From JACKFB01 sp041389525 (GTDB lineage Bacteria; Myxococcota_A; UBA9042; PHBI01; JACKFB01): DNA of 64,000 nucleotides. Each line of letters begins with the position of its first letter. Positions within the stretch are counted from its first letter, which is position 1. The notes below the pieces were generated by a model. That model ran no database searches. It was given only the letters and a program-made list of their open reading frames with translations, and was not told the origin of the DNA. This document shows positions 50,301-58,803 of the stretch, one piece after another. The position numbers and the translations under genes were made by a program. Where the stretch lies: the NCBI GenBank assembly GCA_041389525.1, contig JAWKRR010000010.1, positions 88,317 to 152,316 on the forward strand. The letters are read 5' to 3'.

Positions 50301-51770
50301 GTGAGCAAAGCGGATGCGCGCGTCGACGAGTCGGTGGCCCGCTGGCGGGGACACGAGCTGTTCCGCGGGATGGATGAGGGCGCGCTGCGGGCGCTGATGG
50401 CGGCCATCGAGCCCGTCAGCTTCGTCGACAACGAGCGGCTGATCGTCCAGGGGGAGCGCGACCAGGGGACCTACCTCGGGAAGGACGGCGTCCTCGTGGC
50501 AGGCGCGCGGGATGACGCGATGTTCCTGATTGAGGAGGGGCGCGTGCGCGTGCGCATCGTCGACAGCGACGGGGCGACGCGGCTTGAGCGCATCCTGGAC
50601 GCGCCGGCGGTCGTGGGCGAGATGGCGCTGGTGACCAACGAGCCGCGCAGCGCCACGGTCGAGGCCGTGGGGCCGGTCAGGGCGCTGCGGGCGGGGCGGG
50701 CGCCGGTGATGGCGCTGGTGCGAAAGGCTCCGCAGGCGGCTGCGTTTTTGACGCGCGCGGTGGGGCGGCGGCTGATGGAGGCCGGGGGCATCCGGAAGGT
50801 CGGGAAGTACGAGGTCACCGGGGCCATCGGGAGCGGCAGCCTCTGCACGGTCTTTGAGGGGCTGCACCCGACGCTGTCGCAGAACGTGGCGCTGAAGATG
50901 CTCTCGCACGACCTCGCCATGGACCCGGGGTTCAAGAAGGCGTTCGAGACGGAGGCGCAGCTGCTGGCGTCGCTGCGCCACGACCACATCGTCCGGATCA
51001 TCGACACCGAGCGGGCCTACGGCACCCACTTCATCGTCATGGAGCGCATGACCGGGACCGATCTGCAGGCGGTCATCGAGCGGGGGACGCGGCTGCCTTT
51101 CGAGACGGTGGCGCGGCTGATGGCGGAGTCGCTGGAGGCGCTGGCGCACTGCCACCAAAAGGGGCTGCTCCACCGCGACGTGAAGCCCGGCAACATCTTT
51201 CTGACCGAAGATGGCAAGGCGAAGCTGCTGGATTTCAACATCGCGGTGGCCGTGAAGCAGACCGAGCAGGGCAGCGGCCGCGTGTCGGGGACGCCGGCCT
51301 ACATGGCGCCCGAGCAGTGCCGCGGCGAGCCCATGGATGGGCGGGCGGACCTGTACGCGCTGGGGATTACGGCCTACGCGCTGGTCACCGGCGAGCAGCC
51401 CTACGGAGGCGACACGGCGGTCGACATGATGCGCCACCACGTGGCCACCCCCATGCCTGACGCGCGTGAGCGGGTGCCCGACCTGCCGGACTACCTGGTC
51501 GAGTTCATCGCGCGGGCCACGCGAAAGAACCGAGAGGACCGCTTCGCGAGCTGCGCTGCGGCCGCGGCGTTTCTGAGGACGGCGGTCGAGCTTCCTATCG
51601 TCGACAAGCTAGCCCTCACCAGCGTCGCGGTGAGCTATCACCCGTCTCGCGAGGCCTTCGTGACCGACGCGCTCCGGCGCCTCTACAAGGAGCTGAAGGG
51701 CGTGCCGGGGGTCGCGGTGATCTATGGGCATCAGGGCGCGGCTTCGAGCCCGGATGAGGACGCGAAGTAA
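50301..51770 (+). CDS. Ser/Thr kinase with N-terminal cyclic-nucleotide-binding domain
   Basis: Residues 15-150 form a cNMP-binding fold; the phosphate cassette GEMALVTNEPRSATVEA keeps the Glu and Arg that grip the cyclic nucleotide. The kinase follows: loop GAIGSGSLCTVFEG, VALKML Lys, HRDVKPGNIF, and an activation segment DFNIAVA where DFG Gly is Asn. GTPAYMAPEQ is intact. The C-terminal 60 residues after the kinase are unlike known sensor domains. It has 489 residues and a GTG start with GGAGG upstream. It could be a direct effector of cAMP from the cyclase at 29.3-33.8 kb. Confidence 0.92.
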   Translation: MSKADARVDESVARWRGHELFRGMDEGALRALMAAIEPVSFVDNERLIVQGERDQGTYLGKDGVLVAGARDDAMFLIEEGRVRVRIVDSDGATRLERILDAPAVVGEMALVTNEPRSATVEAVGPVRALRAGRAPVMALVRKAPQAAAFLTRAVGRRLMEAGGIRKVGKYEVTGAIGSGSLCTVFEGLHPTLSQNVALKMLSHDLAMDPGFKKAFETEAQLLASLRHDHIVRIIDTERAYGTHFIVMERMTGTDLQAVIERGTRLPFETVARLMAESLEALAHCHQKGLLHRDVKPGNIFLTEDGKAKLLDFNIAVAVKQTEQGSGRVSGTPAYMAPEQCRGEPMDGRADLYALGITAYALVTGEQPYGGDTAVDMMRHHVATPMPDARERVPDLPDYLVEFIARATRKNREDRFASCAAAAAFLRTAVELPIVDKLALTSVAVSYHPSREAFVTDALRRLYKELKGVPGVAVIYGHQGAASSPDEDAK

Positions 51771-51850
51771 GCGCTACGCGGGAGCGGCCAGGGGGCTTTG
51801 ACGCGGCGCCCCCCGGCGCGGTTGAGCTTTGGAAGGGCGCCGGAGTCGGG

Positions 51851-52912
51851 CTACTGGCCGTACTCGGCGCGGATCTTCGCGGCCTCTGACAGATTTCCGG
51901 TGCGCTCGAGCAGGGACGCCAGGTTCAGGCGTGACTGCTTCACCGTGCGGTCGCGGGGGCCGAACTCCAGGGTACGGACCTCGATGGCGCGCTCGTAGGC
52001 CGCCTTGGCCTCGTCGAACCGCTGAACTCCCTGATAGAGCGTGCCGAGATTGTTCAGGGTGCGGCCGAGGCTGGGGCGGTCCACCGGCGTCTGCCCCTCG
52101 CTGATGACCATCGCGCGCTTGTAGGCGGTCTCGGCCTCGGTGGCCTGCTTGGTGCCCGAGAGCGCGTCGCCGAGGTTGTGCAGGATGGAGCCCAGCACGG
52201 GCGAGGTCGGGCCCAGCGGCCCTGCGAGCTTCTCGGCCTCCAAGAGCTTCGGCAGCGCCTCGCTGAACTTGCCCTGCTCATTGAAGACCACGGCCAGGTC
52301 GTTGAGGCTGCTGGCCAGCGAGGGGTGCTCGGCCCCCAGCGCCTTGGTCTTGATCTCGATGGCCTCTCGGTAGAGCCCCTCGGCCTTGTCGAGGCGCTTG
52401 CCGCGGCGATAGGTCTCGCCCAGGTTGTGCCAGAGGCTCGCGACCTCCTTGTGGTCAGCGCCCTTGGCCTCGATTCGAATGGCCACCGCGCGCTTCAACG
52501 CCTCCTCGGCGCCGTCGAACTGGCCCATCTGCAAGCGGTTCGTGCCCAGGCGGGCGAGGCTGTAGGACACCTCGAGGTTGTCCTTGCCGTAGACGGTCTC
52601 GTCGAGGGCGACCAGCTTGACCAGCCACGGTTCCGCCGCCGCCCACTCGCGTTCGGCCATCCAGAGCTTCACCAGCGCCTCGATGCACTGCTTCTGGCGC
52701 GGGTCGCGCACGTCGCCGCTCTGGACCACCTCAAAGGCCTCGAGCAGGTGCTTCTCGGCGGTCCGGTAGTCCTTGGCGTCCAGCGCCGCGCGGCCGGCCT
52801 TGTAGTTCTCGGACCACTTGGCGTCGTCACCGCGGGGCGAGGCGGCGATGGCGCTCGGCACGCAGAGCGTCAGACCGAGGGCGAAGGCGAGCAGCAGAGA
52901 GCGAACGGACAT
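51851..52912 (-). CDS. Secreted TPR-repeat protein
   Basis: A signal peptide (ending near AIAASP) is followed by about seven tetratricopeptide repeats of the kinesin-light-chain-like 42-residue type; A-x(3)-G-x(2)-L-type repeats are clear at YGKDNLEVSYSLARLG, ADHKEVASLWHNLGETY, LGAEHPSLASSLNDLAVV and VDRPSLGRTLNNLGTLY. It has 353 residues and is a likely periplasmic scaffold. It stands alone between the kinase and a divergent gene; the start ATG is at 52910-52912. Confidence 0.87.
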   Translation of the reverse strand: MSVRSLLLAFALGLTLCVPSAIAASPRGDDAKWSENYKAGRAALDAKDYRTAEKHLLEAFEVVQSGDVRDPRQKQCIEALVKLWMAEREWAAAEPWLVKLVALDETVYGKDNLEVSYSLARLGTNRLQMGQFDGAEEALKRAVAIRIEAKGADHKEVASLWHNLGETYRRGKRLDKAEGLYREAIEIKTKALGAEHPSLASSLNDLAVVFNEQGKFSEALPKLLEAEKLAGPLGPTSPVLGSILHNLGDALSGTKQATEAETAYKRAMVISEGQTPVDRPSLGRTLNNLGTLYQGVQRFDEAKAAYERAIEVRTLEFGPRDRTVKQSRLNLASLLERTGNLSEAAKIRAEYGQ

Positions 52913-53036
52913 GGAGAGCCTCCTGAGGGTGCGCGGCTGGTCATACCAAGGACACTCGGCCGACGAAAGCGGCGGGAGGTTGTGGCGGCAGGGTGGCCGA
53001 CGTAGCGTTCAGGCCCTCGGCTCGGGAGCGCGAACG

Positions 53037-54548
53037 GTGGGACAGCGGCAGGCGCAGCGCGGGAGTGTCAGGCGGATGCTGGCCGGCGTGGGCTTGGCCG
53101 TGGTCGTCGGGGTCTCGAGCGCGGCGTCCGCGGGGACGCCCGGGTCTGGCGTCGTGGGCGCCGAGGCGCGGGTGCGGGCTGCGCTCTCCGGCGTGTTGAC
53201 CCGGCGCGAGCTGGATCGGGTGCTCGCCCGGCCGGGCATGGCGCGCGTGCTCGACGAGCTGACGCGCGGGATGGACGGCAGCGAGGACACGCTGAGCGCG
53301 GTCCGCGGTCCACGGGGCGTGACGCTGAAGGTGGTCCTGGCCAGCCACGAGCGGGTCTGTCTGGACCTGGTGGGGGGCGCCGAGGCGCCGGCCCCGGCCG
53401 CGGGCTGCATGGAGCAGACCCGGGTCGAAGAGGAGCGCTCCCTCGAGCTGCAGGCGAGCCTGTGGCGACCGCCGCCACGTCGCCGGGCCAGCGCGGACTC
53501 GCCCGTCCCTCAAGCCCAGCCCGACACCGCGGCCACTCCCGAACCGCCGCTGCCGACGGTGCTCCGACGGGACCTCGCCGCCGAGGCGCTGGACGCGCGG
53601 GGCGGGCTGGCGCCGGCGCTGGTCGCGATGCTGGCGCGCCACGACGCGCAAGTGGACGGCTTCGCGCGGGAGGCCGCCTTTCGCGACCCGATCAGGCAGG
53701 CAGAGCCAGACCCGGCCGTGCTCAGCGCGCCCGCCGCCCCGCGCGAGAGGGTCGCGGGCGGGCGCATCATGGAGGCCCTGGCGGACCCCTACGGCCCCGG
53801 CCGACTGCGCAGCGACCTGCCGACGCCCGAGCTCGGGCCGCGCTGGGCTCGTGAGGGCGGCGTGTCGGTGGGGCCCGGCCTCGCGCTCCTGACCGACGAC
53901 TGCGTGCGCGAGGTCGAGCGCGGCGCGGACAGCGACTCGCCGCCGCGGCTTCGGTGCTACCGCGCGGTGACCCAGCACGGGCTGCTCGAGCGCCGCGGCA
54001 TCGCCAAGGTCGTCAGACCCCTCGCCATGCTCGCGAAGCTCATCCCCATCGTGCCCGTCGCGCCGATCTTGGAGGCCACCCTGCGCGGGGAGGAGAAGCT
54101 GGCGCGGGACTACCGGGTGGGCGCCATGATCTGGGTCTTCTCCTGGTTGGACTGGGCGCAGCAGCGGCCCGGGCGCCGGGCGGAGGCGACCGCCGCGCTC
54201 GACGCCTCGGAGCGGTCGGTGCTTCGGACGCGGCTCTGGCGGCTGTGGCGCCATCGCGACATCCCGCGCTACGCCTCGCTCGTGACCGAGCTGTACGAGG
54301 AGCACCTCATCGCGCTCTACCCGTCGATCGCCGGGACCGACGGCCTGCCGCGCCGCGATCGCTCGCCGACGGCCTGGCTGTGGGCCGTGAACTGGCTCAC
54401 CGCGGTCGCGCACCGGCCCAGCAGCGAGTGGGCGCGCTTGGTGGCGGCCCTGACGCCGGAGGAGCGGGGGCTGCTCACCACCGCGGTGGACCACCCGCGA
54501 CTGGCCTCGGTAGCGGGCCCCGTGCGCGGCGTCCGAGCTCCGAATTAG
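53037..54548 (+). CDS. Secreted protein of unknown function, 503 residues
   Basis: The GTG at 53037 has GGGAG 8 nt upstream and gives a basic n-region, a hydrophobic stretch and a cleavage site near SSAASAG. There is a Pro-rich linker around residues 145-180. The C-terminal half is Trp- and Arg-rich (MIWVFSWLDWAQQRPG, TRLWRLWRHRDIPRYASL), looks helical, and suggests no known family. The frame upstream to 52818 overlaps the signal peptide of the divergent TPR gene and is discarded. Confidence 0.7.
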   Translation: MGQRQAQRGSVRRMLAGVGLAVVVGVSSAASAGTPGSGVVGAEARVRAALSGVLTRRELDRVLARPGMARVLDELTRGMDGSEDTLSAVRGPRGVTLKVVLASHERVCLDLVGGAEAPAPAAGCMEQTRVEEERSLELQASLWRPPPRRRASADSPVPQAQPDTAATPEPPLPTVLRRDLAAEALDARGGLAPALVAMLARHDAQVDGFAREAAFRDPIRQAEPDPAVLSAPAAPRERVAGGRIMEALADPYGPGRLRSDLPTPELGPRWAREGGVSVGPGLALLTDDCVREVERGADSDSPPRLRCYRAVTQHGLLERRGIAKVVRPLAMLAKLIPIVPVAPILEATLRGEEKLARDYRVGAMIWVFSWLDWAQQRPGRRAEATAALDASERSVLRTRLWRLWRHRDIPRYASLVTELYEEHLIALYPSIAGTDGLPRRDRSPTAWLWAVNWLTAVAHRPSSEWARLVAALTPEERGLLTTAVDHPRLASVAGPVRGVRAPN

Positions 54549-54587
54549 CGAGTCGCCGCCTGCGTAATCGCGGGTGGTCGGGACGGC

Positions 54588-55376
54588 TCAGAAGGCGGGG
54601 ATACGCAGCGGCCAGTTGGTGTCGACAGTGCCGCCGTCGATCTCGAGCACCTTGCCGGTCACCCAGCTCGACGCCGGCGACGCGAGGTAGAGGGCGGCGA
54701 GCGCGATGTCTTCGGTCTGCCCAAGCCGCGCCATCGGGGTCTCCGCCACCATCTGCTCGCGGAGATTCCCCGAGCGAAAGAGCAGGCCCAGGGCGTCGGT
54801 CTCGACGGCACCCACGGCGAGCGCGTTGACGCGGATCTTAGGCGCGAACTCGCAGGCCATCAGCCGCGTCATGTGGTTCAGCGCCGCCTTGGCCGTCCCG
54901 TACGCGACGAAGCCCGAATCGACGAGGTGGGACATGGCCGACGAGATGTTGACGATCGAGGCCGCGTCGCTCTCGAGCAGGCTCGGAATAGCCAGGCGTG
55001 ACAGCCGGAGCGCCTGGCCGACGTTGAAGCGGAAGGCGTCCTCGAAGCTGCGATCGCTGAGCTTGAGCACGGGGCAGGGCGGGTGCCCCCCGGCGTTGTT
55101 GACCAGGATGTCGATGCGACTGTAGGCCGCGAGGGTCGCGTCGATGAGGGCCTTGGCGGCGTCGGCGTCGTTGACGTCGCAGCGCACAGCGATGGCCTCT
55201 CCGCCCTGGGCCCGCACCGCGGCGGCCGTCTCCTCGATCTGGGCGACGGTGCGCGCGGCGCACACGACCTTGGCGCCGACCTCGCCGAGGCCCAGGGCGA
55301 TGCCGCGGCCGATGCCGCGCCCGGCGCCAGTGACGATGGCGACGCGGCCGTCGAGGCGAAATCTGTCGAGCAACAT
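54588..55376 (-). CDS. Short-chain dehydrogenase/reductase
   Basis: This classical SDR of 262 residues has TGAGRGIGRG for NAD(P) binding, CDVND, NNAGG, and the catalytic Ser, Tyr and Lys in ISSAMS...AYGTAKAAL. The Arg after the second strand (CAARTVAQ) favours NADP. A FabG-like 3-oxoacyl or alcohol dehydrogenase is most likely, but the substrate is not indicated. The ATG at 55374-55376 has GGAGG upstream. Confidence 0.92.
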   Translation of the reverse strand: MLLDRFRLDGRVAIVTGAGRGIGRGIALGLGEVGAKVVCAARTVAQIEETAAAVRAQGGEAIAVRCDVNDADAAKALIDATLAAYSRIDILVNNAGGHPPCPVLKLSDRSFEDAFRFNVGQALRLSRLAIPSLLESDAASIVNISSAMSHLVDSGFVAYGTAKAALNHMTRLMACEFAPKIRVNALAVGAVETDALGLLFRSGNLREQMVAETPMARLGQTEDIALAALYLASPASSWVTGKVLEIDGGTVDTNWPLRIPAF

Positions 55377-55429
55377 GGTGTCCTCCGGGGGCGCGCACCG
55401 GTGGCCGTGGGGCCGCGGCGCGATACCGC

Positions 55430-56689
55430 TTACGGGGACCAGGATGTCGTAGGCTCGATGGGAAGGCGAATGCGGATGGGGCGGCTGCGCTCCGCGGTCG
55501 TTCGCGTCGTGGCGGGATCGGAGGAGGGCATCGAATCCGCCGACTCCGAGCCGATCTCCACGACCACCTCGGACGAATTCCGGCGGGTGGTCACCACGAC
55601 GCGCCGGCCGCCGCGGCTGCTTGCGGTGTCGGCGGTGCGATGGATCGCGTCGCGCAGCAGCGCGCGGAGATCCAGGACCGGGCAGTGCGCGGCCGGTACC
55701 TCACGGAGGTCGGTCAAGATCTCCACGTCGCGGTCCCCGCGCTCGCTGCCGTCGCGGATGTCCTGCACCGCGGCCGCGATGCTCGCGTTGACGTCGGAGT
55801 AGCCGGTCGCCCCATGCGGTTGGCTGGCGAGCAGCTTGAGCGCGTGGGCCGCCGTCCGCACGTAGTCGATCGAGTCGGCGATGGCGTCGACGAAGCCGCC
55901 CTGGCTCTGGCTGAGCCACGCGAGATCGCAGGCTTCTTCGGCCGCGCGCGCCTGACGTCGCAGGTGGGGCTTGTCGGCGCACGCGAGGGCGAGGGCGCTG
56001 CGGTAGGCCGCCGTCAGCGTGCCGTAGGACTCGAGGGCGTCGCGCAGCAGATAGGCGCCGTCGAGGATGCGCTCGGTGGGGCCTTCGAGGGCGAGGCCGA
56101 TGTCCGCGAGGGAGGCGGCCGCGCGGCTGGCCTCGGGGCCTGGCCGAAAGAGCTGCAGCGCCGCTTGCACCGCGAAGCGCCCGCGGCCGGTCTCGGCGAG
56201 CTGCTCGCGCAGGCTCCAGCGGCCCGCGGCGGACCCGACCGCCAGGACGAGGTCGATGGGTTCGACGGGCTGGCGCAAGACGACCACCTGTCCGCCCTCA
56301 TCGGCCTCGCGCACGATGCCGGGGGGGATCGGGTCGCCCGGGGAGGCGTAGAGCACGACCTCCAGGTGGGGATCGGCCGACCAGAGCGCGCGCAGCGTCG
56401 CCTCCACGCCGCCGCTGCCCTTGAAGGCGGCGTCGAGCACCACGACCGCGACCGGCAGGGTGTCGCGACGAGCGCCGAGCACGAGCCACGCTGGCTCGGC
56501 GCCGTGCGCCGCCCACTCGACGGTGTAGCCCCCGCCCAGGCGGCTGCGCAGCCCGAGCGCGGGTTCGCAGTGGCCACCGACCAGGAATGGGCGCGAGATC
56601 GGAGGGCTGAGCGCGGCGCTGATCTCGTCACGGAGCTGCTGAGACGCGGTGGCGCACACCACGCGCAGTCTCGGCGCGGGGTCAGCCAT
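55430..56689 (-). CDS. Receiver-like plus degenerate histidine-kinase-like protein
   Basis: The N-terminal part looks like a receiver-type fold with an Asp in VAVVVLDAAF, but the conserved Lys position reads LRQPVEP. The middle resembles a dimerisation helix hairpin but no phospho-accepting His is visible (ADIGLALEGPTERILDGA). The C-terminal part has a histidine-kinase-like layout with no clear N, G1 or G2 boxes. It may be a non-catalytic adaptor. The start overlaps the 3' end of the preceding minus-strand gene by 8 nt, so the two form an operon. Confidence 0.65.
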   Translation of the reverse strand: MADPAPRLRVVCATASQQLRDEISAALSPPISRPFLVGGHCEPALGLRSRLGGGYTVEWAAHGAEPAWLVLGARRDTLPVAVVVLDAAFKGSGGVEATLRALWSADPHLEVVLYASPGDPIPPGIVREADEGGQVVVLRQPVEPIDLVLAVGSAAGRWSLREQLAETGRGRFAVQAALQLFRPGPEASRAAASLADIGLALEGPTERILDGAYLLRDALESYGTLTAAYRSALALACADKPHLRRQARAAEEACDLAWLSQSQGGFVDAIADSIDYVRTAAHALKLLASQPHGATGYSDVNASIAAAVQDIRDGSERGDRDVEILTDLREVPAAHCPVLDLRALLRDAIHRTADTASSRGGRRVVVTTRRNSSEVVVEIGSESADSMPSSDPATTRTTAERSRPIRIRLPIEPTTSWSP

Positions 56690-57635
56690 GGCGGGAGTCC
56701 GCCGTGGCGGACACCATCGCCCCCCAGAGCGTAGCCAGAGAGACCGAGGTGCCGGCGCGGGAGAAGTCGGCGCTGCGCGGGCTGCTGTGCGTGGCCAGGT
56801 CCGTGTCGCCGTTGAGCCGCAGCAGGATGGCGACGGCCTCGTCGGCCGAGTCGACGTAGATGCAGGCGTGACCGCCCTCGCGCAGCCACGTCAGCGTGCG
56901 CTCCACCGGGGGGCCGTCGATCTCGGCCCAGGTCTCGGCTCCGAGCGGGACCGCGGCGCCGCGAGCCACGAAGACGACGCGGATGTCAGCGGGCACCGAC
57001 TTCAGGTCGGCCGGGGCGTCGCCGGCGCCGACCGCGGCGAAGCGCGGGAGGGGGCGGGGGCGGTTGCGCCGGGCGATGAGCAGGGCGATCTCCGCGGCCA
57101 GCGAGGCGCCGGCTGGCAGATCGTCGGAGTTGGCGTCGAAGCGGGTGCGGGCGATGCGGATCTCGTTCGCGCCGCAGCCGACCTGCGCCAGGGCCGCGCG
57201 AAGCTGGGCCGCCGGCCCGTCGACGCGGTGGAGGGCGTCGTCGATGACGATGGTGCCGGGGCTGGTCATCGGCGTGGGGCAGGGGGCCAGCGCGAGGAAG
57301 ATGGGCTCCCAGTGGGCGCCGCGGGCGTACACCGAGGCGACGCCGAAGCGACGACCGCCGGAGTGGGCGATCTCCGAGATGACGCGTCGGACCTCGATGA
57401 GCTGCGCGTAGCTCTCAGGGGTGTACTGCTCCGCCTCGACCTCGAGGCCGCCGAGTCGCATCGCGTCGAGCAGCGCGCAGGCGAGGGTCGGCGAGAGGAG
57501 GCGGCGCAGGCGATGGGGCGAGATTCGACCAACCATCTTGAGGGCCAGGATGCGGCGGGCCTCAAGGTTCTCCGGGCTCACTTCGGTCAGCAGCTCGAAG
57601 ACGGAATCCTCGTAGAAGGAGGGCTGGGTATTCAT
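56682..57635 (-). CDS. Protein of unknown function, partner of the histidine-kinase-like gene
   Basis: The 317-residue product starts MNTQPSFYEDSVFELL. There is no signal peptide. A helical N-terminus (30-90) precedes an alpha/beta part with FGVASVYARGAHWEPIFLAL, SPGTIVIDDALHRV and IRVVFVARGAAVPLG. I recognise no family. The 3' end overlaps the start of the receiver-like gene by 8 nt, which implies coupled translation and shared function. Confidence 0.6.
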   Translation of the reverse strand: MNTQPSFYEDSVFELLTEVSPENLEARRILALKMVGRISPHRLRRLLSPTLACALLDAMRLGGLEVEAEQYTPESYAQLIEVRRVISEIAHSGGRRFGVASVYARGAHWEPIFLALAPCPTPMTSPGTIVIDDALHRVDGPAAQLRAALAQVGCGANEIRIARTRFDANSDDLPAGASLAAEIALLIARRNRPRPLPRFAAVGAGDAPADLKSVPADIRVVFVARGAAVPLGAETWAEIDGPPVERTLTWLREGGHACIYVDSADEAVAILLRLNGDTDLATHSSPRSADFSRAGTSVSLATLWGAMVSATADSRHG

Positions 57636-57686
57636 GACGAACCTCGCTTAGAGAATGAAGACGAAGAGCTCAGCGGGACGGGGTGT

Positions 57687-58484
57687 TCAGCCGCCCTGGT
57701 GGGGCGTGAAGGAGAGGGGCGAGACGAGCTGCGACGACGAGGACACGTACTCGCTCGGGGCGGGCGACATGTTCGTGTAGCTGGTCGAGCCGCGGGTCCA
57801 GCGCCAGACCTGCGCGCGGCCGGGGTTCGAGGTCAGGGTCGAGCCGTTCGCGGTGAGCGTGGGGTAGGTGCTGACGGTGCCGTGCTGGAGGACGACGGCG
57901 CGGTCATCGCCGGTCAGGTCACCGAGGACCATCGAGATGTCGGACGAGGAGGCCACGACGCCGTAGAGGCTGCTGTCGATGACGCCGCCGTTGATGAGCA
58001 CGTTGGTCGAGTCGGTGACGTCGAGGGCGCGGTGCGCGGCGACCACGTTGCTGGTGCGGACCTGGACATCGTCGCTGTCGAGGATCTGGAACGCCGAGTC
58101 CGCCGACACGACGTCGCAGGTCAGGAAGTCGACGTCGACGCTGTCGTACACGGCGACGCGGCCGTAGATGGCGAGCGTCTGCACGTTGACGGCCGAGGTG
58201 GTCTCGACGCGGAGGGCGTAAACGCTGCTGGTCCCGCGCTGAATCGTCGACCCGCTCGCGCCAGCGAGCGTGAGCGAGCGCTCGATGAAGTACTCGCCCG
58301 TGAAGGTCGCGTTGGCGACGATGTCGACCCGCGAATAGGAGGTGTTGTCGAGCGCACCCTGGAGGGACGTCGTACACGGCGCCGGGACCCCGGAGCAGTT
58401 GTTGGCTGCGCGGATGGTGGCGGCGGCGGCGGGGAGGCTCACGAACAACGCGAGCATCAGGGTGACAATCCGAATCGTGCGCAT
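57687..58484 (-). CDS. Secreted right-handed beta-helix protein
   Basis: The signal peptide (MRTIRIVTLMLALFVSLPAA) is followed by CSGVPAPCTTSLQGAL, a pattern common at the start of beta-helix proteins. Short repeats follow: LRVETTSAVNVQTLAIYGRV, VAVYDSVDVDFLTCDVV, FQILDSDDVQVRTSNVV, LDVTDSTNVLINGGVI. The Thr/Ser-rich coils fit a parallel beta-helix of about 9 turns. No catalytic site is recognised. Its function could be adhesion or polysaccharide binding. Confidence 0.75.
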   Translation of the reverse strand: MRTIRIVTLMLALFVSLPAAAATIRAANNCSGVPAPCTTSLQGALDNTSYSRVDIVANATFTGEYFIERSLTLAGASGSTIQRGTSSVYALRVETTSAVNVQTLAIYGRVAVYDSVDVDFLTCDVVSADSAFQILDSDDVQVRTSNVVAAHRALDVTDSTNVLINGGVIDSSLYGVVASSSDISMVLGDLTGDDRAVVLQHGTVSTYPTLTANGSTLTSNPGRAQVWRWTRGSTSYTNMSPAPSEYVSSSSQLVSPLSFTPHQGG

Positions 58485-58803
58485 CTGCGGGGGCTCCTTC
58501 CGGTGGTGAGTCCTGCGTCCGTTGCAGGCGTCGGAAAGAGAAAGGGTGGCGGGGGCCCGCAGTTTGCGAATCGGCCGCAGTTAGCCTGAGAAAATCTCGC
58601 GCGCCGCGACCTCGCATGGGCGCAAACGCGCTCCCGTGGCCGACTGTGGCTCACCAGAAAAAGAACGCGGAGCCGGGCGCGTGGCCGGCAGCCTCAGGGG
58701 GAGAGCCGGCGAACAACGAGCGCCGCGCGGTGGGGCGAGGGGCGCCACGGTGTGCCGCGCGCAAACGGCGGGGTTCGCGGGCCTTGGCGCTGCGCTCGGC
58801 CGC
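58485..58803. other. Intergenic region without a recognised gene
   Basis: This 319-nt gap lies between two minus-strand genes. I see only a repeated CCGCAGTT (about 58557 and 58578) near the upstream end of the beta-helix gene, and no credible ORF, RNA or terminator. It should contain the beta-helix gene promoter. Confidence 0.5.
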
